A stretch of DNA of 64,000 nucleotides from Saccopteryx bilineata (taxonomy: Eukaryota; Chordata; Mammalia; Chiroptera; Emballonuridae), in contig NC_089490.1 of NCBI RefSeq assembly GCF_036850765.1, positions 110,491,074 through 110,555,073 on the forward strand, given 5' to 3'. Within the stretch, counting starts at the first letter, position 1. Every line of letters begins with the position of its first letter. The notes below the pieces were generated by a model that worked only from the letters and a program-made list of their open reading frames with translations, had not been told where the DNA came from and searched no databases. This document shows positions 24,681 through 34,494 of this stretch, one piece after another. A program made the position numbers and the translations under genes.

Positions 24681-25326
24681 CAGTAATTTTCAAACTTTTC
24701 TACACATGTCACATATAAGGTGATTACAAAAATTTGGCAGCGCTTCAAAAAATATATTATTGTCAATCTGACAAAAAAATTAAGTATAATTTTGATTCAT
24801 TCATCCCATACAGCTATTGATTTTTTAGCTGTCATTTTTTTTTTTGTATTTTTCTGAAGCTGGAAACGGGGAGAGACAGTCAGACCGACCCCCGCATGCG
24901 CCAGATCGGGATCCACCTGGCACGTCCACCAAGGGTGACGCTCTGCCCCTCCCAGGCATCGCTCTGCCACGACCAGAGCAACTTTAGCGCCTGGGGCAGA
25001 GGCCAAGGAGCCATCCCCAGCGCCCGGGCCATCTTTGCTCCAATGGAGCCTTGGTTGAGGGAGGGGAAGAAAGAGACAGAGAGGAAGGGGGGGTGGAGAA
25101 GCAAATGGGCGCTTCTCCTATGTGCCCTGGCCGGGAATGGAACCCGGGTCCCCCGCACGCCAGGCCGACGCACTACTGCTGTGCAAACCGGCCAGGGCCT
25201 AGCTGTCATTTTTTACTTGACAATCTAAGGGAAAAGAGGCCAGTGCTCCTCAATAAATAGTCAGGTACCCCATGTTTTACAATTTCTTGTGACATCCCAG
25301 TCTGCCATTGCGGTTGAAAATCACTG
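24681..25326. mobile_element. hAT-like element interrupted by a SINE
   Basis: The left end is CAGTAATTTTCAAACTTTT and the right end, reversed, is CCAGTGATTTTCAACC, typical Charlie-type inverted termini. No convincing 8-bp target duplication survives. A minus-strand SINE at 24841-25199 lies inside. It is in the intron between the stalk and lectin exons of gene A. Confidence 0.65.
24841..25199 (-). mobile_element. tRNA-derived SINE (Rhin-like, long body), minus strand
   Basis: On the minus strand it begins with the AACCGGCCAGGGCC complement, with a complete tRNA-like head and GC-rich body, and ends in poly-A (poly-T near 24841 on the plus strand). The 15-mer TAGCTGTCATTTTTT at 24826-24840 and 25200-25214 is its target duplication. 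The ORFs of 110 codons or less on both strands are SINE translation. Confidence 0.93.
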
Positions 25327-25332
25327 GTCTAG

Positions 25333-25747
25333 CCTGACCAGGTGGTGGCACAGAAGATAAAGCTACGGCTTGGGATGCAGAGGATCCAAGTTTGGAATCC
25401 CGAGGTTGCTGGCTTGAGCACAGGTTGGCTGGCTTTAGTGTGGATCATAGACATGACCCCATGGTCTAACTAGCTTGATCCCAAAGGTCGCTGGCATGAA
25501 GCCCAAGGTCACTTGTTTGATCCCAAGGTTGCTGGCTGGAGCAAGGAGTCACTTCATCTACTGTAGCCCCCCCGGTCAAGGCACATATGAGAAAGCAATC
25601 AAAGAACAACTAAGATGCTGCAGTGAAGAATTGATGCTTCTCATCTCTTTTCCTTCTTGTCTCTCTGATCTTATCTGTCCATCCTTTGTTCCTCTCTCTC
25701 TCTCTTTCTCTCTCTCTCTCTGTCTCTCTTGCTAAAAGAGAGAGAGA
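25333..25747 (+). mobile_element. tRNA-derived SINE (CTGACC type)
   Basis: Starts CCTGACCAGGTGGTGGCACA, with repeated 'ggttgctggcttgagc' units, 'caatcaaagaacaactaag', and a long (TC)n/(GA)n tail at 25690-25747. Nearly matching flanks (AATCACTGGTCTAG and AATCACTGGACTAG) are the target duplication. Confidence 0.9.
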
Positions 25748-26055
25748 GAATCACTGGACTAGATAGTACAAAGAAACACTTCTCATTGTAAAGTTCTTTC
25801 AGTTTGAGTTGTGAGGAAAAATATCAATCTTCTTAGAAAATTTCTTTAAAATTTGTAATAATATTATTCATAGACTTGGAGAAATATAAGTAATAAAACT
25901 CTTTAACCAGGCAAGAGCATTTTTTAGTAATCTGAAAGAAACTTATCAGTCTCATAAAGCAAATGGTTTAAGAAGGACTAAGTAGGATTTCTCAACATCT
26001 CCACATCTTTTCAGGAGACACACTAACTGGTCTGGCAATATCTTTTGTTTTCAAG

Positions 26056-26207
26056 GAAATAAGATCAGGATGTGTGAATATAAATGGTCATGTGATAGAA
26101 ACAGTTGTTATTATTTTTCGGATGAACTTAAGAACTTTGAAGACAGTAAGAAATTCTGCAATGAAATGGACTCCACACTTGTTAAGATAGACGATGAAAA
26201 AGAACTG
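26056..26207 (+). pseudogene. Gene A first lectin-domain exon
   Basis: A 152-bp exon; the acceptor is TGTTTTCAAG, entry phase 1 and exit phase 0. It contains SCYYFSDELKNFEDSKKFC and ends LVKIDDEKEL, the first third of a C-type-lectin-like domain with conserved Cys. The donor CTG|GTGATG is poor at +4 to +6, which may weaken splicing. Confidence 0.85.
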
Positions 26208-26240
26208 GTGATGTATATCTTTGTTTTCCACCTCACACCG

Positions 26241-26365
26241 TACAGGGGTGGGCAAAAGTAGCTTTAGAGTTGTAATAAAAATAACTAATACAATAATTAG
26301 TAAATAAAATACAAGAAAATGGTTTTTCATATACAAAATTATAAACCTATCTTTTCTCACCTGTA
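26241..26365. mobile_element. Mariner-like MITE
   Basis: A 125-bp TA-flanked element with inverted ends: the left TACAGGGGTGGGCAAAAGTA and the right, reversed, TACAGGTGAGAAAAGATAGG. It is non-coding and AT-rich inside. It lies 33 bp past the lectin exon of gene A. Confidence 0.7.
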
Positions 26366-27119
26366 TTTATTTGGCCATTAGTTATTGGCTAAATCTCAAT
26401 GCTTCACAATATTTGAGTGTCTCAGCACTGTGTACATTAGTAACCTAACTCAGATCCAAAGTGCTTATGGTAAAGTCAGAAACACAAATGGAAATTAAAT
26501 TATAATTTTATTTAATTCATCTAACTCCTCCATAAGTAGAATTTCCACAAGAGAGCAAATATAAAGTCAAAAATGATGCTGTTAGAAAAATATTTGCCTT
26601 AAAATACGTTATTTTATGAAGAATTGTATATCTTATATTGATAATTTTATAGAAGTTTAGCTTCAGCTCCTCTTAAAAAAAGCATCTTACCACTTAAAAA
26701 AGTTATAAAATATAACATTACCACTGAGTTAGAGGTAAAAAGAAAAACAATATGAATTTAAAGTTGATGGTCAATTATTTCTAAATTCTATTAAAATTTT
26801 AATTCGGACTAGCTTCCAAAGAAAACTGAACTGAATTATTTCATAATCTTTATCATTTTATTTTGCTTTGAATACAAAATTAATTTACTATTATTTCTGA
26901 GAAAATCAATATATCTTAATAGTCCATGTCAAGATCAATTTTTAAATATTCGGTCAAAGTAGATTAAAAACACTAGATCACTCTTAGTGATTGGATAATC
27001 TAATTATTCATATTTATGGCTTTCAACAACTCAAGAGTCACTATAAAAGAATATAAATTTAAAAACCATCCAGAAAACAAAGAAAAATTTGAATCCAGAA
27101 AATAAACATTTGTAAAGTC

Positions 27120-27325
27120 TGAATTAATCTTATTATTAGTACAACAGATAACTGCCTGTATGGCAATAGATGTTAACTAGACAATGTGGTGATCATTTTG
27201 TATATGTACAAATAGAAGCTTACTACATTGTATACCTGAAATTAATATAAACTCTTATATCAATATATTTCCATTTTTAACCAGAAAATTGCAATTGCTG
27301 GTAATAAAATAAATTTTTAAAAATC
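27120..27325 (+). repeat. L1 3' end fragment
   Basis: The text 'caatgtggtgatcattttgtatatgtacaaat...ttgtatacctgaaattaatataa' is a typical L1 3' UTR end, followed by an A-rich region. Confidence 0.6.
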
Positions 27326-27376
27326 CATTTTGCTTACTGACAAAGAGCTTATATAAAAATATATACATTGAAAATT

Positions 27377-27535
27377 GGCCAAGTCCCAGATAGACCGGTT
27401 GGTTGGAGCATCCTCCCGAAGTACTGAGGTTTCTGGTTCAATCCCTGGGTCAGGGCACATACAGGAATAGATCAATTATCCTGTCTGTGTGTGTCTCTCT
27501 CCCTTCCTCTCTCTCTAAAATTAATAAAAAGATAA
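27377..27535 (+). mobile_element. Old VES-like tRNA-derived SINE
   Basis: The core GGTTGGTTGGAGCATCCTCC, B-box-like GGTTCAATCCCTGGGTCAGG and a CTCTCTCTAAAATTAATAAAA tail resemble the VES-type bat SINE. It is diverged and lies in the intron of gene A. Confidence 0.65.
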
Positions 27536-28076
27536 CGTTAAAACAAGTGGCCTGCTAAGGGAGCAAATGTGATATTTCAGATTTTCTATCTCTGTTTATC
27601 ATAAATTAATAATGACATTTTAGAGATAAAAATATATAAGATTTAAATGAATGGTGACCAGATTTTTAGAAATACTTATATAACTATACTAAACCCACCC
27701 TGAATTCTTACAGAAATATTAGAGAAAGAGTGAAAAGTGTGAGCTTTCACACCTGGAGCCCAAAGCAGAAATCAGACTTTCCTCAGACCTCATTTTTAAG
27801 CTACAGCCATAGTATTGAAAGCAAATTAAAAGATTTCAGTAAGTCTAAATAAATATAGGTAAATTAAGAGAGTAGTTTTTTTGTCACAATTATGCCTCTA
27901 TATTTAAAAAAATACCAAAAACTGAGCTTCCATTATTTTACAATTTAAATAAGATCAGGATGAAGATGATCTCTATATTTTTGGTTTTTCACAATAATAA
28001 AAATCTCAACAAGATTATCTTTATTTTAGAATTATAAAAGGATTCTTACTCATAAAGCATGTTTATTTTATAACAG

Positions 28077-28183
28077 AAGTTCATTTGAAGCCAATTACAC
28101 TCTCTCTCTTGGATTGGGTTGTACCGTAAAGGAATCAGCAGTCAATGGATATGGGAAGATGGCTCACGACCATTTACAGAAAT
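28077..28183 (+). pseudogene. Gene A second lectin-domain exon with in-frame TGA
   Basis: A 107-bp exon; the acceptor is TATAACAG, entry phase 0 and exit phase 2, donor AT|GTAAGT. It reads KFI, then TGA at 28086-28088, then SQLHSLSWIGLYRKGISSQW and a WEDGS block. WIGL and WxWEDGS are hallmark motifs, so the frame is certain. Gene B has Gln where A has the stop. Confidence 0.88.
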
Positions 28184-28254
28184 GTAAGTCTCTAGAATAG
28201 AAGCAAAGTAAGAATTTCTATAATCACAGATTTTGGTTTACATTTCAGAAAGTG

Positions 28255-28340
28255 TACAGGGAAAAATGCACACACACATATATATATAAGCATGTATACA
28301 TACATATATATGTACATACACGTACACACACATATCGTAA
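28255..28340. repeat. CA/TA microsatellite
   Basis: Alternating CACACA, TATATA and 'catacatacatatatatgtacatac' repeats just downstream of the second lectin exon of gene A. Confidence 0.8.
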
Positions 28341-28557
28341 CGACTTAAACTCAGTAAATGAAGGAGTCTTTACAGCTTTTTCAACTTCATGCCTATATTT
28401 CTCTTAAGGTACTCTTTCACAGACCCTAGGGCACCGAGAGTATATGTCTATAAAGTAAGAAAAACCTATCACCTTAAATTTGCTGAATATCTTTTATTGT
28501 GTCTGCAATAGTGAATGAATGTTTTACATCATTTATATGCTTCTATTTTATGTTAAG

Positions 28558-28684
28558 CTATTTTGAAGATTCTAAGACAGGAAACTGTGCAAGGATGACA
28601 ACAGAAGGGAAGATTGTTTCTTCTTATGATTACAAACGCTCGCACTATGTATGTGAGAAGAAAATTGGTTGTCTTGTGACCTAA
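28558..28684 (+). pseudogene. Gene A last lectin-domain exon
   Basis: 127 coding bp to the TAA at 28682-28684; the acceptor is TTTTATGTTAAG and entry phase 2. It contains GNCARMTTEGKIVSSYDY and ends YVCEKKIGCLVT, the last Cys pair region of the fold and a Cys-containing tail like gene B (FSCLGN). The usual mid-exon Cys (S/AxCS in relatives) is replaced by a YDY stretch, so one conserved disulphide partner looks lost, another sign of decay. Confidence 0.85.
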
Positions 28685-29046
28685 CAATGAGAACACAACA
28701 AAAACAACAGAAGACTCTTGGAAGTTCTAGGGTTTCTGTTTCATTTCAGATATCTTTGATTTTCTGTACCAGTATTTAAGCCTCTGCTTGATTTGAGGCT
28801 GGAATAATTGGTACATCATGAAGAGTTATGTCAGACACATAGTCTGCCCCTCTGCTGTGAAGACCGCCAATTGACAATGAGCATGAGCACAGGTTGGTGG
28901 GGTAAAAGAGTGTGAGTGATCCTGATGGAGGTTAGGAAGCAGAGTTCTGTATACCCTATGCCTGCAACTCACACAGACTTCTCAAGCAGTCCTACAAAAT
29001 CAGTCACTGTAATGCACGTTGCGGCTGGGAATTATTGCCAACTGTC

Positions 29047-29052
29047 ATTAAA
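29047..29052 (+). promoter_or_regulatory. Candidate polyadenylation signal of gene A
   Basis: ATTAAA lies 363 bp past the gene A stop and is followed by a T/G-rich stretch (TTATTATTCTGTGAGGGTGT). It is consistent with a 3' end but not proven. Confidence 0.45.
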
Positions 29053-29126
29053 GTTATTATTCTGTGAGGGTGTATGCATTTGTTTCATTCCTTACTTTTC
29101 CAGACAACGATAATAGAGTATATTAG

Positions 29127-29250
29127 AAAGAGAATAGTATTTTAAATTAGATATGAGTTTAAGATCTGCACCACAACGAATATGTGTTCTCTGGCAAGTT
29201 TGAACTTCGGAGTCTTAGTTTTCTTATTAGTAGGAAAATTATAATGCTGT
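29127..29250 (+). repeat. MIR fragment
   Basis: Resembles the MIR core ('gagtttaagatctgcaccac...tgtgttctctggcaagttt') in a strongly mutated form. Confidence 0.5.
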
Positions 29251-29369
29251 TTTTGCAAAATGACAGTACCATCAGCAGTGTATAAAAGTTCCATTTGCTT
29301 GCACATTTCCAGAATTCAATATTGTCAGTTTTAAAAATCATTTCAATAAGAGTGTAGTATAATTTAATG

Positions 29370-30560
29370 GTGATTTTTAATTTGTATTTCTCAAATAAAT
29401 GTTGCTAATCATCTTTTCACGTTTTTGTCAACCACATATCTTCTATAATATAATGTTAATTAAAATATTTTTAAATTTATTTTGGGTTGTTTGTTATGTT
29501 ATTATTGAGTTACAAAGTTATTTATATATTTTGAGTACTGGTATTTTATCAGACATGTTTTATAAATATTATTATATTGTCTTTCAATTTTATCTTTCAT
29601 TTTCTTAATTCATTCTTTATAACAAGGTTTAAGGAGTTTTTTTGTGTCCTAAAAAATTTTAAATTAACCAGAGGTTGAAACTTTTTGTCCTATGTTCTCT
29701 TCTAAAAGTTAAAGTTAACATTAAATTCTATACTTCATTTCATGTTCATTTCTGTATATGATGCAAGTACAGGTTGAGTTCTTTTTTAAAAAATTTTGCA
29801 TATAAATGACTATTTCAGCACCACTTTTTAAAACAACACTATTATTCTATTGAAATATCATAGCATTTTTGTCAGAAATCAACTGACTATATGTGGATGG
29901 ATCTATTTCAAATCTCTATTCGGTTTCATTGATTGGTATTTATCTTCTTTCACCAAGATCTTGGTTATTTTTTAAATTTATAGTCTTTGTGTGTTTACTT
30001 CAATTTTATATACTTATTTTATTTGTTAATTTATTTGATTGAATTAGTTCTCCAAACGATACATTTTTCAACTGTACAACTCAATATGACACAATCTACA
30101 TTCATGTCTGGGACACGTGGGTGCTGCGTATAAAAATCTTTTAAAAAATTTTGTACTAAAAAATTTTTCCCTTTTCATTGAATTTATTGGGTTAACAAAA
30201 TTATGCAGGTTTCAGGTGCACAATTCTACAACACATCATCTGTATACAGTATTGTATGTGCACCACTGCAAGTCTAGCCTCAGTTCATCAATCACCATTG
30301 ATCACCCCGTACCTCCTCCACTGACCTCAACTGCACCTCACTCCAGAAGTCAGCACACAGTTGTTGGAGTTTGTGAATTTTTTCTCTTTTTTTTCCTTTT
30401 TGTCAATACCTTTACCTCCTCACCCAGCCACCACAACCTACAACAAACCTGTTCTCTATGAGCCTGGGTCTATTTGATTTCTTATCTTTTTTCAAGTACA
30501 GTTTACATACAATGTTAACTTGTATTAGATTCATGTGTACAGCATATTTTATAGTAAGTT
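29370..30560 (-). mobile_element. L1 fragments, minus strand
   Basis: The first part (29370-30015) is the complement of ORF2 ('gctaatcatcttttcacgtttttgtcaacc', 'tattgagttacaaagttatttatatattttgagtactgg'). The part from about 30150 is the complement of an L1 3' end ('gaatttattgggttaacaaaattatgcaggtttcaggtgca'). The 114-codon plus ORF at 30117 is an artefact of this L1. Confidence 0.7.
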
Positions 30561-30786
30561 GAACTACAATACAATACTTTGTGTTTTCTCAAAGGTGTTT
30601 TAATTTTTTTTCCCCCGAAAAGTAAAGTTTCCCTAGAGGCCATATTTTGATTATAATTCCATACCCCAGTAAAAGTAACAAGGGCTGCTGGAGAAATGGC
30701 TGATTTTAAGATGGGGATAGGAAATATAAAAGGTGAGCCTGGAGCATTCTGTGGTGCTGGACAATAGGAAGTGCCTAACATAACAG

Positions 30787-31112
30787 CGTGTGTCAAAGGG
30801 TGGCGCAGTGGATAGAACGTTGGACTGGGATGCGGAGGACCAAGGTTCAAGACCCCGAGGTTGCCAGCTTGAGTGTGGGCTCCTCTTGTTTGAGCAAAGC
30901 TCACCAGCTTGGATGCAAGGACACTGGCTTGAGCAAGGGGTTACTCGGTCTGCTGAAGGCCCACAGTCAAGGCACATATGAGAAAGCCATCAATGAACAA
31001 CTAAGGTATCACAACAAAAAACTAATGATTGATACTTCTCATCTTGCACCCTTCCTGTCTGTCTGTCCCTCTCTCTGACTCAATCTTTCTCTGTAAAAAA
31101 AAAAAAAAAAGG
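30787..31112 (+). mobile_element. tRNA-derived SINE (CTGACC type)
   Basis: Contains GGGTGGCGCAGTGGATAGAA, TTGGACTGGGATGCGGAGGA, AGTCAAGGCACATATGAGAA and CAATGAACAACTAAGG, a CTGTCTGTCTGTCCCTC tract, and a poly-A tail at 31096-31111. It is one of the better-preserved copies. The four ORFs over it are artefacts. Confidence 0.92.
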
Positions 31113-31240
31113 ATATGACAACCAGGTAAAAATTTCCCGTAGCCAAAGCTAAAACAATTTGAGCAACAAAAAATGCATCATTGAATTCTAACTCAAAATA
31201 AAAAAGTTTCGGTGAATTCATAAGAGTAAATAATGATTGA

Positions 31241-31268
31241 GTAAATAAATAAATAAATAAATAAATAA
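31241..31268. repeat. (AAAT)n tetranucleotide repeat
   Basis: About seven uninterrupted AAAT units. Confidence 0.95.
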
Positions 31269-31362
31269 GGGAGAGGAGACAAATCTCCTGTGCTGAAAAA
31301 TTCTTCATCAGGTAGTTACTCGTGTTTCAAGGAAGTGAGGCTGGACTCCTCACTCCTCAAAC

Positions 31363-32223
31363 CAGTTGTTCTCAAACACTTTGAAGTTGGGACGCATTTA
31401 AAATCCTAAAAATAATTGTAGGCGCACTATATACCAATTTCTGAGAAATATGTTATCATAAGTCAAATATTAAAGAAAAAAATATAAAGTCCAAGTGTGC
31501 TTTTACTGTAATTAAACAAAATAAATATGACAAAATTAAAATTATTCTGACATTAAAAAACATTTTTATGTTACATTTTTTGAGTTATATTTTTAAAATT
31601 CATAAAAAAGAGGGGTTAAAAAATTTTAAAAATGACAAAAATGTTATATAGATAGATAGATAGATATAGATATAGAAACATTCTTAGTAAGATTTAGTAA
31701 ATTCAGCAGGTCCCAGTGAGAATGTGTTAAGTTTTTTCATTCTTGTGTTATGAGAAACATGAGCTTGATGTGTCCTAATGATTTCCTCAATGTTTGGGCA
31801 TATATTTGAAAGACAAACTCTCACTTTCTTGTCAATACATTAAAGAATTACTCTCTTTTTACTCTTAATTGTGTTGAGTACAGAAAACCCCCACCATACA
31901 TATCATCTCAACTTGACACCAAACATAGGATAGAAGAAATTTGCCTCCAATCTTTCCGGGGAATATGGGGTTAGTGTAAACAATCCAGCATCACAGCTTA
32001 ACAGCCTTTTGCAACCTAATCAGACAAGTGAGGTGAGCAGTTAGAAACACTGTCAGCTTACAGCCAATTCCCCATACCTATGTCCCCCAAAAATCTAAAC
32101 TCCAAAATCCCTGATTTTTTTTGGTCCCCAACAGGCACATATTTCTCTGGAATACCATATGGAGCACCTAGAAATCTTCTAGGGTGCACCAGTGTGCACT
32201 CGCGCACACTTTGAGAATCACTG
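31363..32223. mobile_element. hAT (Charlie-like) transposon remnant
   Basis: Starts CAGTTGTTCTCAAACACTTT and ends CGCACACTTTGAGAATCACTG, the classic CAGTGGTTCTCAA inverted terminus. Flanking 8-mers are CCTCAAAC (31355-31362) and CCTTAAAC (32224-32231), 7 of 8 identical, as expected for a hAT target duplication. A GATA microsatellite lies inside at about 31650-31680. At 861 bp it is longer than the other hAT copies, but no transposase frame is visible. Confidence 0.85.
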
Positions 32224-32229
32224 CCTTAA

Positions 32230-34310
32230 ACACTTATTTTACATTTAGTTTTTTTATCTTTTTATTTCTAATTTTACTATTTTCTCTTCTGAATTTTGTT
32301 ATTTCCTCACTTTGCATGATTTGGTTGCTGTTTTTTCTTTTTCTAGTTATTCAGGGTGGAAGCTGAGATTATTGATTTGTTCAACTCTTCAATATCCTTA
32401 GTAATTTATGACTATATATGCTATTGGTTACTAAAAGAGTGTTTAAGTCTTCTACTATTGTGGATTTCTAAATTTTTCTTTTCAGTTCTATCAAGGTTAT
32501 ATTTTATTTTAGATATAGTTCTAAAGTACATAGAACATTATAACAGATACAAGGATCTAACCTTAAAAATATAATAAATACTGATATCTTATATATTTGC
32601 TTCAGATCCAGATATCATTAAGAAGGACACTGTACTCCTCCCCAAGCCCATTCACTTTCTGATACATGTACAACTTGTATCTTGAAGTTTATGTGTATCT
32701 TTGTTCATGATTTCATATTTGAATACATATTAACAACTCTTATGTATTCCATGACTACATGTGTACTACTATGTATTGATTTATATGACATAATTATGAA
32801 TGAGCGATATTCAAAATAGAAGAATATCTAAATGATGATTATCACTATGCACGATCTGTGCTGTTATTTTATTCAGCATTATGTCTCCCAACTTCTACCC
32901 ATATTGATGTAAGTAAATTTAGAACTTCATTTTAAGCTCAGTTCAGAATTCCTTTGTATGAAATCCATAAGAGTTCATTCATTTGTTTCTCTGCTCTGAG
33001 ACATCTCAAGTATTTCTCATTTTTCTCTACCAATATTGCTGCAATAAACATCTCTGTCAATAGGTGAAATTGCTTATTCTTATAATTGGTCTGGGTTTTT
33101 TTTTTAGCATTCAAGTTGTCTTTTATATTATTACATTAAATAAGTTTCTTAAAAATCTAAATACAGTCCTTTTATTGTTGTTTTTGTTATATATAATTTA
33201 AATATCTTCTTTAATTTTTTAGTGTTTTTTTTTAGCTTTCTCTGTTTATTTGTTTTGAAATATCATAGACTCACAAGATTTTGTAAATATAGGACAGAGA
33301 AATCATATGTATCTTACACCCAGATTTCCACAAAGGTAGTATCATATATAACTTTGAACATTTGCATGACAACTTACATATAAAATGTATGATAATATAA
33401 AAACTAGGAAATTACCATTAGAACAATCAGTGGACCTATTACTTTGATTTTATCAGTTTTGTTTGTTTAATTTTTAATCATTATAAAACAGGCATAACAG
33501 AAAATTTAGCATCTTTAATACTTTTAAGTAAAATGTTCGTGTTACCTATATTCACATTATTGTGCAATTAATCTCCAATATTATCTTGCAAAACTGAAAT
33601 TGCAATAATTCCCACTTCCCCCTTTGCCAGAGTCCTCAGAAACCACCGTTCTACTTTCTTTCTCACTGAATTTGACTACTGCAGACACTTCATGGAAGTG
33701 AATAAAAAATTACATTTGTCTTTGATTGGCTAATTTCACATAACATAATGTCCTAAAGTTTCATCCACGTTGTAGTATATGTCTGAATTTCCATTCTATA
33801 TAAGGCTACATAATATTTCATTGTATGTACATACTACTTTTTGTTTACCCATTCATTTACAAATGGAGACCTGGATTGATTCCACTTTTTGCCTAATGTG
33901 AACAATGCTGCTATGAACATGATGTACAAACATCAGTTTAGGACTTCATTTCCATTGGATACATATGAATAAAAGAATTGTTGAATCATATGGTAGCTCT
34001 TTTTTGAGGAACAAACATACTGTTTTTCACAGCAGCTGTAACACCCCACTCTTCACTAGCATTACACACTGGTTTCAATTTCTCCACATCATTTCCAACA
34101 CTCATTACTTTCTGAGATATTTTTGCTTTGATAGTTTCAATTGTTCTGCTTTTCCTCCCAGTTTCATTGTGATATAATTGACATACAAAACTTTACAAGT
34201 TTAAGGTATACAGAATAATGACCTGACTAATATTGTGAAATGATTACCACAATAAATTTGATAACAGTTGTCATGTCACATAGAGACCAAATATGTGTAT
34301 GTATATATAT
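32230..34310 (-). mobile_element. L1 fragments, minus strand
   Basis: Complement of L1 ORF2: 'tttgttcaactcttcaatatccttagtaattt' near 32375, 'tttctctaccaatattgctgcaataaacat' near 33030 and 'gaccacctggattgattccactttttgcc'-like text near 33880. Parts may belong to different L1 insertions. No intact frame. Confidence 0.65.
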
Positions 34311-34494
34311 GTTTTGTTTGTGATAATAACTCTTAAGATTGCGGATTATTTCACCAAAAAGAGGCTGGAGGAGGAAGGAGAGAGGACTACTAGACCTAAG
34401 CTACTCTAAGGGGAACACAACTTGATTACATTCCCCTGAGAAAAGCATTCCATCATTTACCATTAATACACTTGTGGAAAATCAGTTGATTAGA

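Larger units (their letters stand above)
19649..28684 (+). pseudogene. Gene A: KLR/CLEC-type NK receptor, probably a pseudogene
   Basis: A type II C-type-lectin-like receptor model of seven exons: 19649-19718 (cytoplasmic, ITIM-like LTYADV), 20027-20122 (second tyrosine motif HIYSDV), 20931-21053 (transmembrane), 24215-24328 (stalk) and three lectin exons at 26056-26207, 28077-28183 and 28558-28684. All junction phases match (1,1,1,1,0,2). Two stops break the frame: TAG at 20074-20076 in exon 2, and TGA at 28086-28088, the fourth codon of the second lectin exon. Skipping exon 2 keeps phase and removes the first stop, but the TGA removes the last two thirds of the lectin domain. The last four exon lengths equal those of gene B, so the two are paralogues. 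Orthology is unresolved: KLRA, KLRH, KLRI or a bat-specific group are possible. Confidence 0.82.
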
